Positions 1 through 9,156 of a stretch of 51,782 bases of DNA are shown one piece after another. Origin of the DNA: Mesostigma viride (lineage: Eukaryota; Streptophyta; Mesostigmatophyceae; Mesostigmatales; Mesostigmataceae); the NCBI GenBank assembly GCA_009746045.1, contig RPFO01000436.1, positions 1,822,851-1,874,632 on the forward strand, given 5' to 3'. The notes below the pieces were generated by a model. That model was not told the DNA's origin, searched no databases, and saw nothing but the letters and a program-made list of their open reading frames with translations. A program made the translations under genes and the position numbers. Within the stretch, counting starts at the first letter, position 1. Every line of letters begins with the position of its first letter.

Positions 1-1860
1 CACACAGCCACGCAGCCACGCAGCCACGCAGCCACGCAGCCACGCAGCAGCGCAGCCACGCAGCCACACAGCCACGCAGCCACGCAGCCACGCAGCCACG
101 CAGCCACGCAGCAGCGCAGCCACGCAGCCACACAGCCACGCATGCAGCCACGCAGCAGCGCAGCCACGCAGCCACACAGCCACGCACCCTCCTTTCCAGC
201 CAAGCAGCCACGCAGCCACGCAGCCACGCAGCCACGCAGCAGCGCAGCCACGCAGCCACACAGCCACGCAGCCACGCAGCCACGCAGCAGCGCAGCCACG
301 CAGCCACGCAGCCACGCAGCAGCGCAGCCACGCAGCCACACAGCCACGCACCCTCCTTTCCAGCCACGCAGCCACGCAGCCACGCAGCCACGCAGCAGCG
401 CAGCCACGCAGCCACACAGCCACGCACCCTCCTTTCCAGCCACGCAGCCACGCAGCCACGCAGCCACGCAGCAGCGCAGCCACGCAGCCACACAGCCACG
501 CACCCTCCTTTCCAGCCAAGCAGCCACGCAGCCACGCAGCCACGCAGCCACGCAGCAGCGCAGCCACGCAGCCACACAGCCACGCACCCTCCTTTCCAGC
601 CACGCAGCCACGCAGCCACGCAGCCACGCAGCAGCGCAGCCACGCAGCCACACAGCCACGCACCCTCCTTTCCAGCCAAGCAGCCACGCAGCCACGCAGC
701 CACGCAGCCACGCAGCCACCCAGCAGCGCAGCCACGCAGCCACACAGCCACGCAGCCACGCAGCCACGCAGCAGCGCAGCCACGCAGCCACGCAGCCACG
801 CAGCCACGCAGCAGCGCAGCCACGCAGCCACACAGCCACGCACCCTCCTTTCCAGCCAAGCAGCCACGCAGCCACGCAGCCACGCAGCAGCGCAGCCACG
901 CAGCCACACAGCCACGCACCCTCCTTTCCAGCCAAGCAGCCACGCAGCCACGCAGCAGCGCAGCCACGCAGCAGCGCAGCCACGCAGCCACGCAGCCACG
1001 CAGCAGCGCAGCCACGCAGCCACGCAGCAGCGCAGCCACGCAGCCACGCAGCAGCGCAGCCACGCAGCCACACAGCCACGCACCCTCCTTTCCAGCCAAG
1101 CAGCCACGCAGCCACGCAGCAGCGCAGCCACGCAGCCACGCAGCAGCGCAGCCACGCAGCCACACAGCCACGCACCCTCCTTTCCAGCCAAGCAGCCACG
1201 CAGTCACACAGCCACGCAGCCACGCAGCCACGCAGCCACGCAGCAGCGCAGCCACGCAGCCACACAGCCACGCAGCCACGCAGCCACGCAGCAGCGCAGC
1301 CACGCAGCAGCGCAGCCACGCAGCCACACAGCCACGCACCCTCCTTTCCAGCCACGCAGCCACGCAGCCACGCAGCCACACAGCCACGCACCCTCCTTTC
1401 CAGCCAAGCAGCCACGCAGCCACGCAGCCACGCAGCCACGCAGCCACGCAGCCACGCAGCCACGCAGCCACGCAGCAGCGCAGCCACGCAGCCACACAGC
1501 CACGCAGCTACGCAGCCACGCAGCAGCGCAGCCACGCAGCCACGCAGCCACGCAGCAGCGCAGCCACGCAGCCACACAGCCACGCACCCTCCTTTCCAGC
1601 CACGCAGCCACGCAGCCACGCAGCCACGCAGCAGCGCAGCCACGCAGCCACACAGCCACGCACCCTCCTTTCCAGCCAAGCAGCCACGCAGCCACGCAGC
1701 CACGCAGCCACGCAGCAGCGCAGCCACGCAGCCACACAGCCACGCACCCTCCTTTCCAGCCAAGCAGCCACGCAGCCACGCAGCAGCGCAGCCACGCAGC
1801 CACGCAGCCACACAGCCACGCACCCTCCTTTCCAGCCAAGCAGCCACGCAGTCACACAGT
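1..1860. repeat. Octamer satellite (CAGCCACG family)
   Basis: Almost the whole stretch is built from the 8-mer CAGCCACG with variants CAGCAGCG and CAGCCACA. At irregular intervals a 12-bp block CACCCTCCTTTC is followed by CAGCCAAG, giving a loose higher-order pattern. The array begins before the window and fades at about 1860 into a C-rich stretch. Because 8 is not a multiple of 3, long open frames run through it on both strands by lack of stop codons; I do not regard them as genes. Confidence 0.95.
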
Positions 1861-1929
1861 CAAACCCCCCTACACCCCCCCCCCACCACACACACCCCCA
1901 CCCCACCCACTCAACACTACACGAATGAC

Positions 1930-2065
1930 TCACAAAGAACTGCTGCACCACCGATGATCCCTGCGGGAACTGCTCTGCTGCCGACGGTCCCTGCGAAAAC
2001 TGCTGCAGTGCCGACAATGCCTGTGGAAACTGCGACATTGCCGACGCTGCCTGCGGGAACTGAAG

Positions 2066-2119
<54 letters not shown>

Positions 2120-2192
2120 AGTTGTTGCTGCAGTTGCTGCTGCAGTTGCTGCTGCAGTTGCTGCTGCAGTTGCTGCTGCAGTTGCTGCTGCA

Positions 2193-2272
<80 letters not shown>

Positions 2273-2345
2273 AGTTGTTGCTGCAGTTGCTGCTGCAGTT
2301 GTTGCTGCAGTTGCTGCTGCAGTTGCTGCTGCAGTTGCTGCTGCA

Positions 2346-2399
<54 letters not shown>

Positions 2400-2817
2400 G
2401 CTGGACCACTTGTTTCTGCACCTCTTGACGCAGCTGCAAACCAAGCTCTTCAACCTTCTTGCTTTGGTTCTCCATAGCTCGTTGCATCTCTCTCATCGTC
2501 TGTTCCACGCCCACCAGTACGGGGGTCGGCGGCGGCAGCGGCTGGGTACGCTCTGGCTGGGTGCGTCGAGGGCCGCCGCAGTCAAAGCATTGCCATTCCG
2601 TGCCGTCACCGTCTTCTGCGTGCCTGAAAATATGCGTACAGATGCCGTGCAGGACCTTGCCACATCGGCCGGCGCATTGGTGGTTTGCACCGGCCAAAAA
2701 ATCTACTTTCATGGCACCAGATTTCTTTCCTAGCACCCATTTTCTACAATCGTCCCCGGCATAACACAAATCAATCAATTCGTCCATGTCATCGCTTCGG
2801 CTATCAGCATCGGGCAT
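1930..2817 (-). CDS. Polyglutamine protein with N-terminal Cys/His zinc-binding module
   Basis: A 295-codon minus-strand frame starting at the ATG at 2815-2817. Residues 1-75 look like real protein: acidic N-terminus, then a Cys/His cluster (CAGRC, a GICTH segment, WQCFDC) that could bind zinc in a PHD-like way. Residues about 105-145 are charged and coiled-coil-like, followed by two long glutamine blocks broken by regular LQQQ units, encoded by the CTG/CAG array at 2069-2397. The C-terminal 50 residues are Arg/Ser-rich and may be out-of-frame read-through. I do not recognise the family. It lies between two satellites, so it may be an exon of a larger gene or a transposon-derived ORF. Splicing was not resolved. 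Confidence 0.45.
2069..2397. repeat. CTG/CAG trinucleotide array with CAGTTG interruptions
   Basis: Pure (CTG)n runs alternate with two blocks of a 12-bp unit CTGCAGTTGCTG. On the minus strand it encodes the glutamine tracts (CAG, with CAA and CTG) of the ORF at 1930-2817. The 12-bp interrupted blocks occur twice (about 2117-2195 and 2270-2350), which suggests a segmental duplication within the array. Confidence 0.9.
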
Positions 2818-2989
2818 AGTTCCCGTGGCTAGTGCCCATCATTCTTTCCACCTTGAGCGGGGCGAAGTCGCGAATTCAAGCGCGAAGTGCATTTGAATCA
2901 AGCGGGAACTGGGTGACACTGCTTGAAGACGTGCAGCTCCAAGGCATGCAAATGATGCAATGTCTGAAAGATACGATACGCAAAGTTCA

Positions 2990-3655
2990 GGTGTTCAGGT
3001 GAAGCCGTGAAGACGTGAAGCCGTGAAGCCGTGAAGACGTGAAGACAGGTGAAGACGCGGTGAAGACGTGAAGACGTGAAGACGTGAAGACGTGAAGACG
3101 TGAAGACACGATACGGCAAGTTCAGGTGAAGTTCAGGTGTTCAGGTGAAGCCGTGAAGACGTGAAGACGTGAAGCCGTGAAGACGTGGTGAAGACAGGTG
3201 AAGACGCGGTGAAGACGTGAAGACGTGAAGACGTGAAGACGTGAAGACGTGAAGACACGATACGGCAAGTTCAGGTGAAGTTCAGGTGTTCAGGTGAAGC
3301 CGTGAAGACGTGAAGACGCGAAGACGTGAAGACGTGGTGAAGACAGGTGAAGACGCGGTGAAGACGTGAAGACGCGAAGACGTGAAGACGTGAAGACGTG
3401 AAGACACGATACGGCAAGTTCAGGTGAAGTTCAGGTGTTCAGGTGAAGCCGTGAAGACGTGAAGACGCGAAGACGTGAAGACGTGGTGAAGACAGGTGAA
3501 GACGCGGTGAAGACGTGAAGACGTGAAGACGTGCATGCAAGGTATCAAAGATACGATACGCCGCAAGTTCAGGTGAAGTCGTGAAGACGTGAAGACGTGA
3601 AGACGTGAAGACGTGAAGACGTGAAGACGTGAAGACGTGAAGACGTGAAGACCAG
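2990..3655. repeat. GTGAAGAC octamer minisatellite with 149-bp higher-order unit
   Basis: Tandem GTGAAGAC/GTGAAGCC octamers. A distinctive spacer beginning CACGATACGGCAAG recurs at 3107, 3256 and 3405, exactly 149 bp apart, so octamers are organised into a higher-order repeat of at least three units. Related spacers with GATACGATACG occur near 2965 and 3548. The 172 bases before the array (2818-2989) show nothing recognisable apart from one such spacer. Confidence 0.93.
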
Positions 3656-3843
3656 GACTGTCACGTGAAGACTGGGACGTGAAGGCAAGTTGCAGCACTC
3701 GGCCGCTGCAGTCGCACGCAGGTAGAAACGAGTATTGCTGCTTGAATCTGTCAAGACCCCATCGAATGTAAAACAGGTTTTTCGTAAAGAAATCCGATTT
3801 GTGGGCGGGCTTTACATATTGCTTCTGAAAACGCGGTCGCTCA

Positions 3844-5374
3844 ATGAAGGTGCACCACGCCGTCTTCTTCCAGGTACAGGGCAACACAGAGACCTGGTTG
3901 TCCTACCGGACCACGGAGTCCCAAAAGACGCCGTGGCAGCCCGCGGGGACTCGACAGGAAGGCGCGCCACGGTGCGGGAAGGCGATGACACAGCCTTACA
4001 GGTTTGATGCGGAGGGGCGGCCGCTGTTTGGCGTCTGACTTGTGGATCCAGACCGCATTCCGATGTTGCAGGACACCCCAGCCTTCGCACCATTGAACAT
4101 GGAGTTTCTGGGGAAGGAGCTGGAGTCGATCAAAACAAGGGTCGAGAAGTTGCCCCATGGCATCTGGCAGTGGTACTTTCCGCCCGACACCATCAAGCCA
4201 AACAAGGCCTTTTTTCGCAAGTCAAGTCCCACATGCCCCTGAGGAGGTGCCTGAGGAGTGGCGCCCTTTGCCGTGGCCATCTCGCGCGGACATCTCCGCC
4301 CTGCGTGAGCACGATGCAGCGCCTGAACCACCACCGACGCAAGAAGAGCACTTCATGGCGTTGGTCGACGCAGAGGCGGTGCGCATCACCCCGCTGGTAG
4401 ACCGAGTTCGTCATGATGGCCACACACAGCAGGAATGGGCGGCAGAAGACAGGGCCATGGCAGCCAAGGTCGCTTACTTGAAGCGCATGCAAGGCGTTGA
4501 GAAAGGCTCCGCTGTTCTATACTGGCACCCTTCAGCTGGTATTCTCTGCAACTCGAAGCTCACGTGGACTCCAGTCCTCTTTGGCATCATCAAGGAGGTG
4601 GTTGCGAAGGAGGATGGCGGCCAACCTTCTATTGAGCTCTTTGTATACCGCGCTAAGCATTTGCATGACACGTGGCACCCGTGGAATACAGACATTGCGC
4701 AATGGCCCCATCCACCAACCACTGCGGCGCACACGGTGATCATCACCGCCTCAGACCTCGTCTTGACACAAGTGGTGGGCAAGCGAGGTCAGCCGCCCCA
4801 TGGAGTCTCCTTGGGTGCGAACAAAAAGCTCACCAAGGAGTGCCTAAAGGCGCTGAAGGAGGTGCCCTATGACGCGGAACACCCGGTCGTGAAGTGGCAA
4901 GATGCTGAATGCTCGAAGGGCATCGTCGGCATGGCGAAGGCATGCTGGGAAGGCGTAACGCTGCAGGTCAAGAGTGGCAGCCGCAACCTCGTAGGGCAAG
5001 TCGTGTGTCATTGGGCGTCGGAGCGTGTGACATCCGCGGACGGTCGCACCGAAAGCCGGGACGGCAGGTACCATGGTCGTGTCGCTGTTGTCGACACGCA
5101 AAACGACATGGTAGCCATGTACTGGGGTGCCCGTTGGGAGGAGGACGCGGTTTCTTGCGTGCCTCTCCACGAGCTGGAGGCACAGATCTGCGGGTGCCCC
5201 GGTGTGGTCGTCCCTGCGTTGCAAGCGCCGGATATCACCCTGGCCGAGGCTCGATTGCGCGAGATGGTTCCACCCAGCGACGTTGTGGCGGAGAACAACA
5301 ACGCAGGCGCCTCCCGGCGTCGGAAGCGAGCGCTCATCCTTGCCGATGACGATGACGACGACGACGACTGCTGA
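3844..5374 (+). pseudogene. Decayed unrecognised gene ending in an Asp tract
   Basis: The longest intact piece is 4157-5374 (405 codons), ending in eight aspartates and a cysteine. Upstream, another frame (3844-4038, one TGA, then 4042 to about 4240) has protein-like composition rich in Trp and Pro. It overlaps the longer piece, so the gene appears broken by one stop and one frame change near 4200-4240, or an unrecognised intron lies there. The main part has two compact globular-looking blocks: roughly residues 95-215 (aromatic and beta-rich, possibly BAH- or Tudor-like, a guess only) and residues 260-345. A basic RRRKR stretch precedes the acidic tail. No family recognised. A CTG-rich repeat follows at once. 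Confidence 0.45.
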
Positions 5375-5394
5375 AGCGCAAGCAGCGTTGTTGT

Positions 5395-5790
5395 CATTGA
5401 GCTGCTCATGTGCTGCTGCTGCTGCTGCTGTGCTGCCATGCTACTGCTGCTGCATTGCTGCCGTGCTGCTGCTGTGCTATTGTGCTGATGTGTTGCTGCA
5501 TTGCTGCCGTGCCGCTGATGTATTGCTGTCATGCTGCTGCCGTGCTGCTGTGTTGATGCACTGCTGCATTGCTGCCGTGCTGCTGAGCTAGTACTGCCTA
5601 TTCGTGAATTTCCTATCAATGGACTATAGTCCACTGATAGGAAATTCAGGAATCGGCATACTAAGTTGCTGCTGCGCTGACTTGTGCTCTTGCTATGCGG
5701 CCGTGTTGATGTGCTACAGTTGTGCTGCTGCTGTGCTACGGTCATGCTGCTGCTGTGTTGCTGGGCTGATGTGTTGTTGCATTGATGTAG
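5395..5790. repeat. Imperfect CTG/GCTGTGCTG-rich tract
   Basis: Degenerate short repeats of GCTGCTG, GCCGTGCTG and TGTTGCTGCATTG. It is split by the palindrome at 5606-5647. Short open frames through it are compositionally biased and not supported as genes. Confidence 0.8.
5606..5647. other. 42-bp near-perfect palindrome
   Basis: The left arm GAATTTCCTATCA and the right arm TGATAGGAAATTC are perfect reverse complements. The core GGACTATAGTCC is itself palindromic. Only one base pair (A/C, beside the core) breaks the symmetry. It is an AT-rich island inside the CTG-rich tract and could extrude as a cruciform. Confidence 0.9.
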
Positions 5791-5938
5791 TGGCTATTGT
5801 TCCGCTACTACAATTTGCTACTGATGCCGCTGCTGGTGCTTTTTTGCATGTCAGTGCCCGCTATGTTCACACCACTGTTGCCGCGGTTGGTATCGCGTGA
5901 TTTCCACCGGTTGTGCGTTGACATGTGTTACTCATGCA

Positions 5939-5953
5939 TTTCCCCCTATATTT
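5939..5953. repeat. Target-site duplication of LINE-R (3' side)
   Basis: TTTCCCCCTATATTT occurs here and, identically, at 13978-13992. The two copies bracket the LINE-R coding region plus its tandem monomers. A 15-bp exact match at exactly these positions is best explained as a TSD. Confidence 0.85.
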
Positions 5954-6085
5954 TAAAAATATAATTACTTACAGCAGAGTGAAATCACTCAAACCAAAGC
6001 AAACGCCCAGCTATAAACCTATATACAGAGCCATGTCAAAGCTCTATACTACGATAAGACCAATGGAAACGCCTAACGGAGGAAC
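5954..6085 (-). other. 3' UTR of LINE-R
   Basis: AT-rich and distinct from the GC-rich coding part. It ends (minus strand) in a TAATTATATTTTT-like tail running into the TSD. No poly(A) tail or clear polyadenylation signal is visible. Confidence 0.7.
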
Positions 6086-8296
6086 CTAATAGCCCTGCTG
6101 CACCGCAAAATCAGCCCGCGTACGGCGGAGCATGATGTCAGCCATGGCCCGAGTCAGCGCCACCGACAAGCGCTGACGCCAATATGACGTCCAGGTCCGC
6201 GCCGACCATGGGGCCCGCTGGCCCTCCAGGTCCAGCCGGTCCTCCCGGAGCCGGCAACACTCCTTGAAGAAGGCGGAGGTCAGGGGCCCCATGGCCCCAA
6301 ACTCCTCCAGGACAAAGGGCACCACACGATGGTGCCCGACGTCGCCGTAGGCCAGGAGCTTGGCCCGCTCCGCCCGGTCCGCCGTGTAACCTGCCGTGAG
6401 GGAGGCCCCAGCCACGTGGCTAAGAGCCAAGGGCCGCGCCACCGAAACGTCAATAAGCAGATGCCGGCCACCCCCCTCAAAGTCCAGCACCACGATGTCA
6501 GGCCGGTGGTTGGGGGAATAGAAGGCAGCGCCATCCGCATCCTCGGACCGGATGTTCGCGTGGGGGAAAACCGACCGAATCATGGCGAGCACCACCGTCA
6601 GGAGGACAGTGTGCAAATACAAATACCAATTCTGATTCTGTTGGCCCCCCATGCAGGCAAGGTAGTGAGTCCCCGTGGGATCCAGCGGCTGCCCACAGCT
6701 ACCACAAGGCCGCCCGGCCGGAACAAGAGGCTGCGGGGCAAATAGCTGGTGCCGGAGCGCCACCGAGTAGTGGCTGGGAGCCAAGGCGAATGGGGGGGCC
6801 ATGGGAAGAGCACGAAGGTACGCCGAGCCCACACTCCGCAAGGAAAGCGAGAACAGCCACGCACGTCCCTGGGCGTTGAGGTCCGCGAAAAGAGCAATCC
6901 AATCAGCCGTGTGCAGAATACCCGCGTAGGTTTTCTGGTGTTTATCGATGACGCGAGCAGGGAATGCGGCGGGAGATTGAACGGAGGCGACCGAGGGAGT
7001 GCCGCGAGGGAGGTGGCGCTGTACCGCCTGAGCGGCACGGACGGGAGAACAGGCCTGCTGGATCTCAGCATAGGCCTCCTGGATGGCGGTGACGAAGGGC
7101 AAAGGGCTGCTGGGGTCCAGGAGGTCAGGCGCTGCCGTTGCCAAAAGGGGCAGGAGCCGGCAGCTTTCCGCCCACGACTGAGCGACGGAGCCCAAAAAGG
7201 CTGCTGGGGCCAGCCGGGCGGCACGAGTCAGACCGCAGCCACCCATCCGTGCAGGCAGGGAGGCAATGCGAATAGCATGTGGCGGGAGGTCGGGGCCCGG
7301 GACCAGCTGCGCCAAGGCCGACTGGATGCGTTCGTCGTGGCCCTCGGCGGCCAGCCGGACCTGAGACGGAAGAGCGCCCCGGAGCCAGTGAACGACGCGA
7401 GGGTGAGCGCAAAACCACAGAAGCAGACCCTTGGTCTGCGAATCATGAAGGCGCGCAATCAAGGGCAGTACCTCAGTGCGTGCCTCGAGGGCGGCCCGCA
7501 GAGCATCGATGACAAACGCGGGGTCGCCAACCGGAACGCCGAGGACATCCAACCCATGGAGGCGCTCGTCCCGGCCCAAGAGCTGGGGCGGAAAGCCGGA
7601 GCAATCACCTTGGGGCGAGTACACCGCGCACTTGGCAAGGGTCAACTGGAGGTTGATGTCGGCCACCGCGGTCTGCAGTGCCAGCAGAGCCGCGGTGGTG
7701 TCCGGCACAGGGCCCAGAAGGTAGATATCATCCAAGTAGGCCTGAATAGCGACCGCCGGGTGGGCAGCATGGACCGCTTGGAGGCAACCCTGGAGGGGGG
7801 CGGCAAAGTACAGGGGTCCCAGGGGGTCCCCTTGCTGGGTGCCCGACCGCGACAGCAGGCCGCCGCGAGTGCCGTCCTCCATGATGTGAACCAGTTGGCC
7901 GGGCTGGCCGTAGCACACGGCTGTCCAAGCGTACAAGTCCTCGAAGGACTCCATGACGGCCGCAAACATGCTGGCGCGGGACAGACTGTTGAACGCGTTG
8001 TGGCAGTCGACCTTGACGACAGCGTGGGTGGGGTGGGCCTCGAGGTAGGCCTGCACCGAATGGATGAGGATATCCGCCCCGCCTGGAGTCGTCACCCCCA
8101 GCTGGGCCGCCACCGAGGTCTCACCCGCTGCGAGGGGCGGGCAGAAAAAGGCACGGAGCTCGGGCGCCTTTTGGCGGCAGATCACTTTGCCCACGAGCTT
8201 GCGGAGCACCTCACCGCAGGCGATCGGGCGCACCTTGCCCTCGGGGGGGGCAAGACACCCTTGAGCAGAGCGAGGAGGCGAGCGCCCGCTAACCAC
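6086..8296 (-). CDS. LINE-R reverse transcriptase core and restriction-like endonuclease
   Basis: The 736-codon frame holds the catalytic part of the polyprotein. Visible motifs are GKVRPIACGEVLRKL (residues 20-35), the catalytic Asp in VVKVDCHNAFN (about 97), QQGDPLGP (about 154-161) and AYLDD (187-190). After the thumb region come a CCHC module (CGSCG...THYLAC, about residue 540) and the endonuclease signature RPDIVV...LLIDV (about 608-625), then an AKLLAY segment, as in R2-type PD-(D/E)XK endonucleases. It would nick the target and prime reverse transcription from the nick. The frame probably continues from 8182-9156 across a run of eight G (plus strand 8243-8250), so the annotated start is only where this frame opens. 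Confidence 0.9.
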   Translation of the reverse strand: MVSGRSPPRSAQGCLAPPEGKVRPIACGEVLRKLVGKVICRQKAPELRAFFCPPLAAGETSVAAQLGVTTPGGADILIHSVQAYLEAHPTHAVVKVDCHNAFNSLSRASMFAAVMESFEDLYAWTAVCYGQPGQLVHIMEDGTRGGLLSRSGTQQGDPLGPLYFAAPLQGCLQAVHAAHPAVAIQAYLDDIYLLGPVPDTTAALLALQTAVADINLQLTLAKCAVYSPQGDCSGFPPQLLGRDERLHGLDVLGVPVGDPAFVIDALRAALEARTEVLPLIARLHDSQTKGLLLWFCAHPRVVHWLRGALPSQVRLAAEGHDERIQSALAQLVPGPDLPPHAIRIASLPARMGGCGLTRAARLAPAAFLGSVAQSWAESCRLLPLLATAAPDLLDPSSPLPFVTAIQEAYAEIQQACSPVRAAQAVQRHLPRGTPSVASVQSPAAFPARVIDKHQKTYAGILHTADWIALFADLNAQGRAWLFSLSLRSVGSAYLRALPMAPPFALAPSHYSVALRHQLFAPQPLVPAGRPCGSCGQPLDPTGTHYLACMGGQQNQNWYLYLHTVLLTVVLAMIRSVFPHANIRSEDADGAAFYSPNHRPDIVVLDFEGGGRHLLIDVSVARPLALSHVAGASLTAGYTADRAERAKLLAYGDVGHHRVVPFVLEEFGAMGPLTSAFFKECCRLREDRLDLEGQRAPWSARTWTSYWRQRLSVALTRAMADIMLRRTRADFAVQQGY

Positions 8297-9156
8297 TCGC
8301 GCGCAGCGGGAGGAACGCGACCAGCCGCCAGGTCAATGAGGGTGTCAAAGAGAATGTCCTCGCCCCCATGCCCCACCAGGACCTCCAAGTGCTCGTAGCG
8401 CCAGCCCGACGGCCCGGTAGAGGAAGCCCGCGGGACCGCACGCATCACCTCCAGGAAGCAGTCGCGGTCCAGCCGGAGGGGGGCCGGCAGGGGGTCCGGC
8501 ACGGGCAGCTGGAATCCGGGCTCCGCAGGGTGAAGAGCCTCCAAGGCCGCCAGGGTAGCCGCATTGGCGGGGGCGAGCTTGGCCATTTCCAAGCGGGTCA
8601 TGGCCCGGCTGAGCTGCCCCTCGCGGACGAGGCGGATGACGTCGGCGGCCACCCGCTCGAAGTTGACCTCCCCCGACAGCCGGGCCGTGCGCGGGGGCGG
8701 CACGCCAAACAGCCCCTCCCAGTCCCCCTGCAGAAAGCGTCGGCAACGGGCAATAACCGCACCCTGGAGGCCGCGCACACCACGCCCGAGAGGGGTGAGG
8801 AGCAGGCGGGGGGTCACCATGTGCAGTTTAAAGCCCAGCGGGTCGTCCGGAGCGGCGTGCATGCGCCGGAGAGAAACGATTGCACATTGCGCGAAAAGGC
8901 TACGCGCGCGGTGGGGGAGGTCGGTCAGGGTAGACGTCGGGTTGATGGCGCATGCATCCCAGGGAACCGTGTCAAGCCAACGCCAACTGGCCGAGTAGTC
9001 GGGCGGCGGGGGCTGGGAGCCGGTGGGAGCCGAGGCGGGAGGGGGGAGGGGGCCGGGACTGCTGGCCGGTTGAGGGGCCGTTGAGCAACACAGGCGCGCG
9101 CGTGCTGAGCGCGCCCGTGAATGGAGTACACCCGCTGGCAGTGAGCTTCCGGGCAC
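8182..9156 (-). CDS. LINE-R N-terminal reverse transcriptase segment
   Basis: A 324-codon frame containing the region upstream of the RT catalytic core, including a GPSGWRYEHL motif (RT motif 0/1 region, LINE-typical) and ending in LLALLKG, which normally precedes the GKVRP motif. That motif appears in the next frame (6086-8296). One inserted or two deleted bases in the C8 run near 8243-8250 would fuse them. Its first 40 residues are Pro/Ala-rich and overlap the end of 8925-10487, again at G/C-rich homopolymers near 9030-9055. I infer that the pieces belong to one protein. Confidence 0.75.
   Translation of the reverse strand: MPGSSLPAGVLHSRARSARARLCCSTAPQPASSPGPLPPPASAPTGSQPPPPDYSASWRWLDTVPWDACAINPTSTLTDLPHRARSLFAQCAIVSLRRMHAAPDDPLGFKLHMVTPRLLLTPLGRGVRGLQGAVIARCRRFLQGDWEGLFGVPPPRTARLSGEVNFERVAADVIRLVREGQLSRAMTRLEMAKLAPANAATLAALEALHPAEPGFQLPVPDPLPAPLRLDRDCFLEVMRAVPRASSTGPSGWRYEHLEVLVGHGGEDILFDTLIDLAAGRVPPAAREWLAGARLLALLKGVLPPPRARCARSPAVRCSASSWAK

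Noticed and set aside
142-2733. 863-codon plus-strand open frame across the satellite and CTG array
   Set aside because: Composed of octamer repeat translation and poly-Leu. It lacks stops because the repeat has none. The minus strand has the more protein-like frame at 1930-2817.
6749-8398. 549-codon plus-strand frame
   Set aside because: It is antisense to the LINE-R reverse transcriptase, which has all catalytic motifs; a GC-rich shadow frame.
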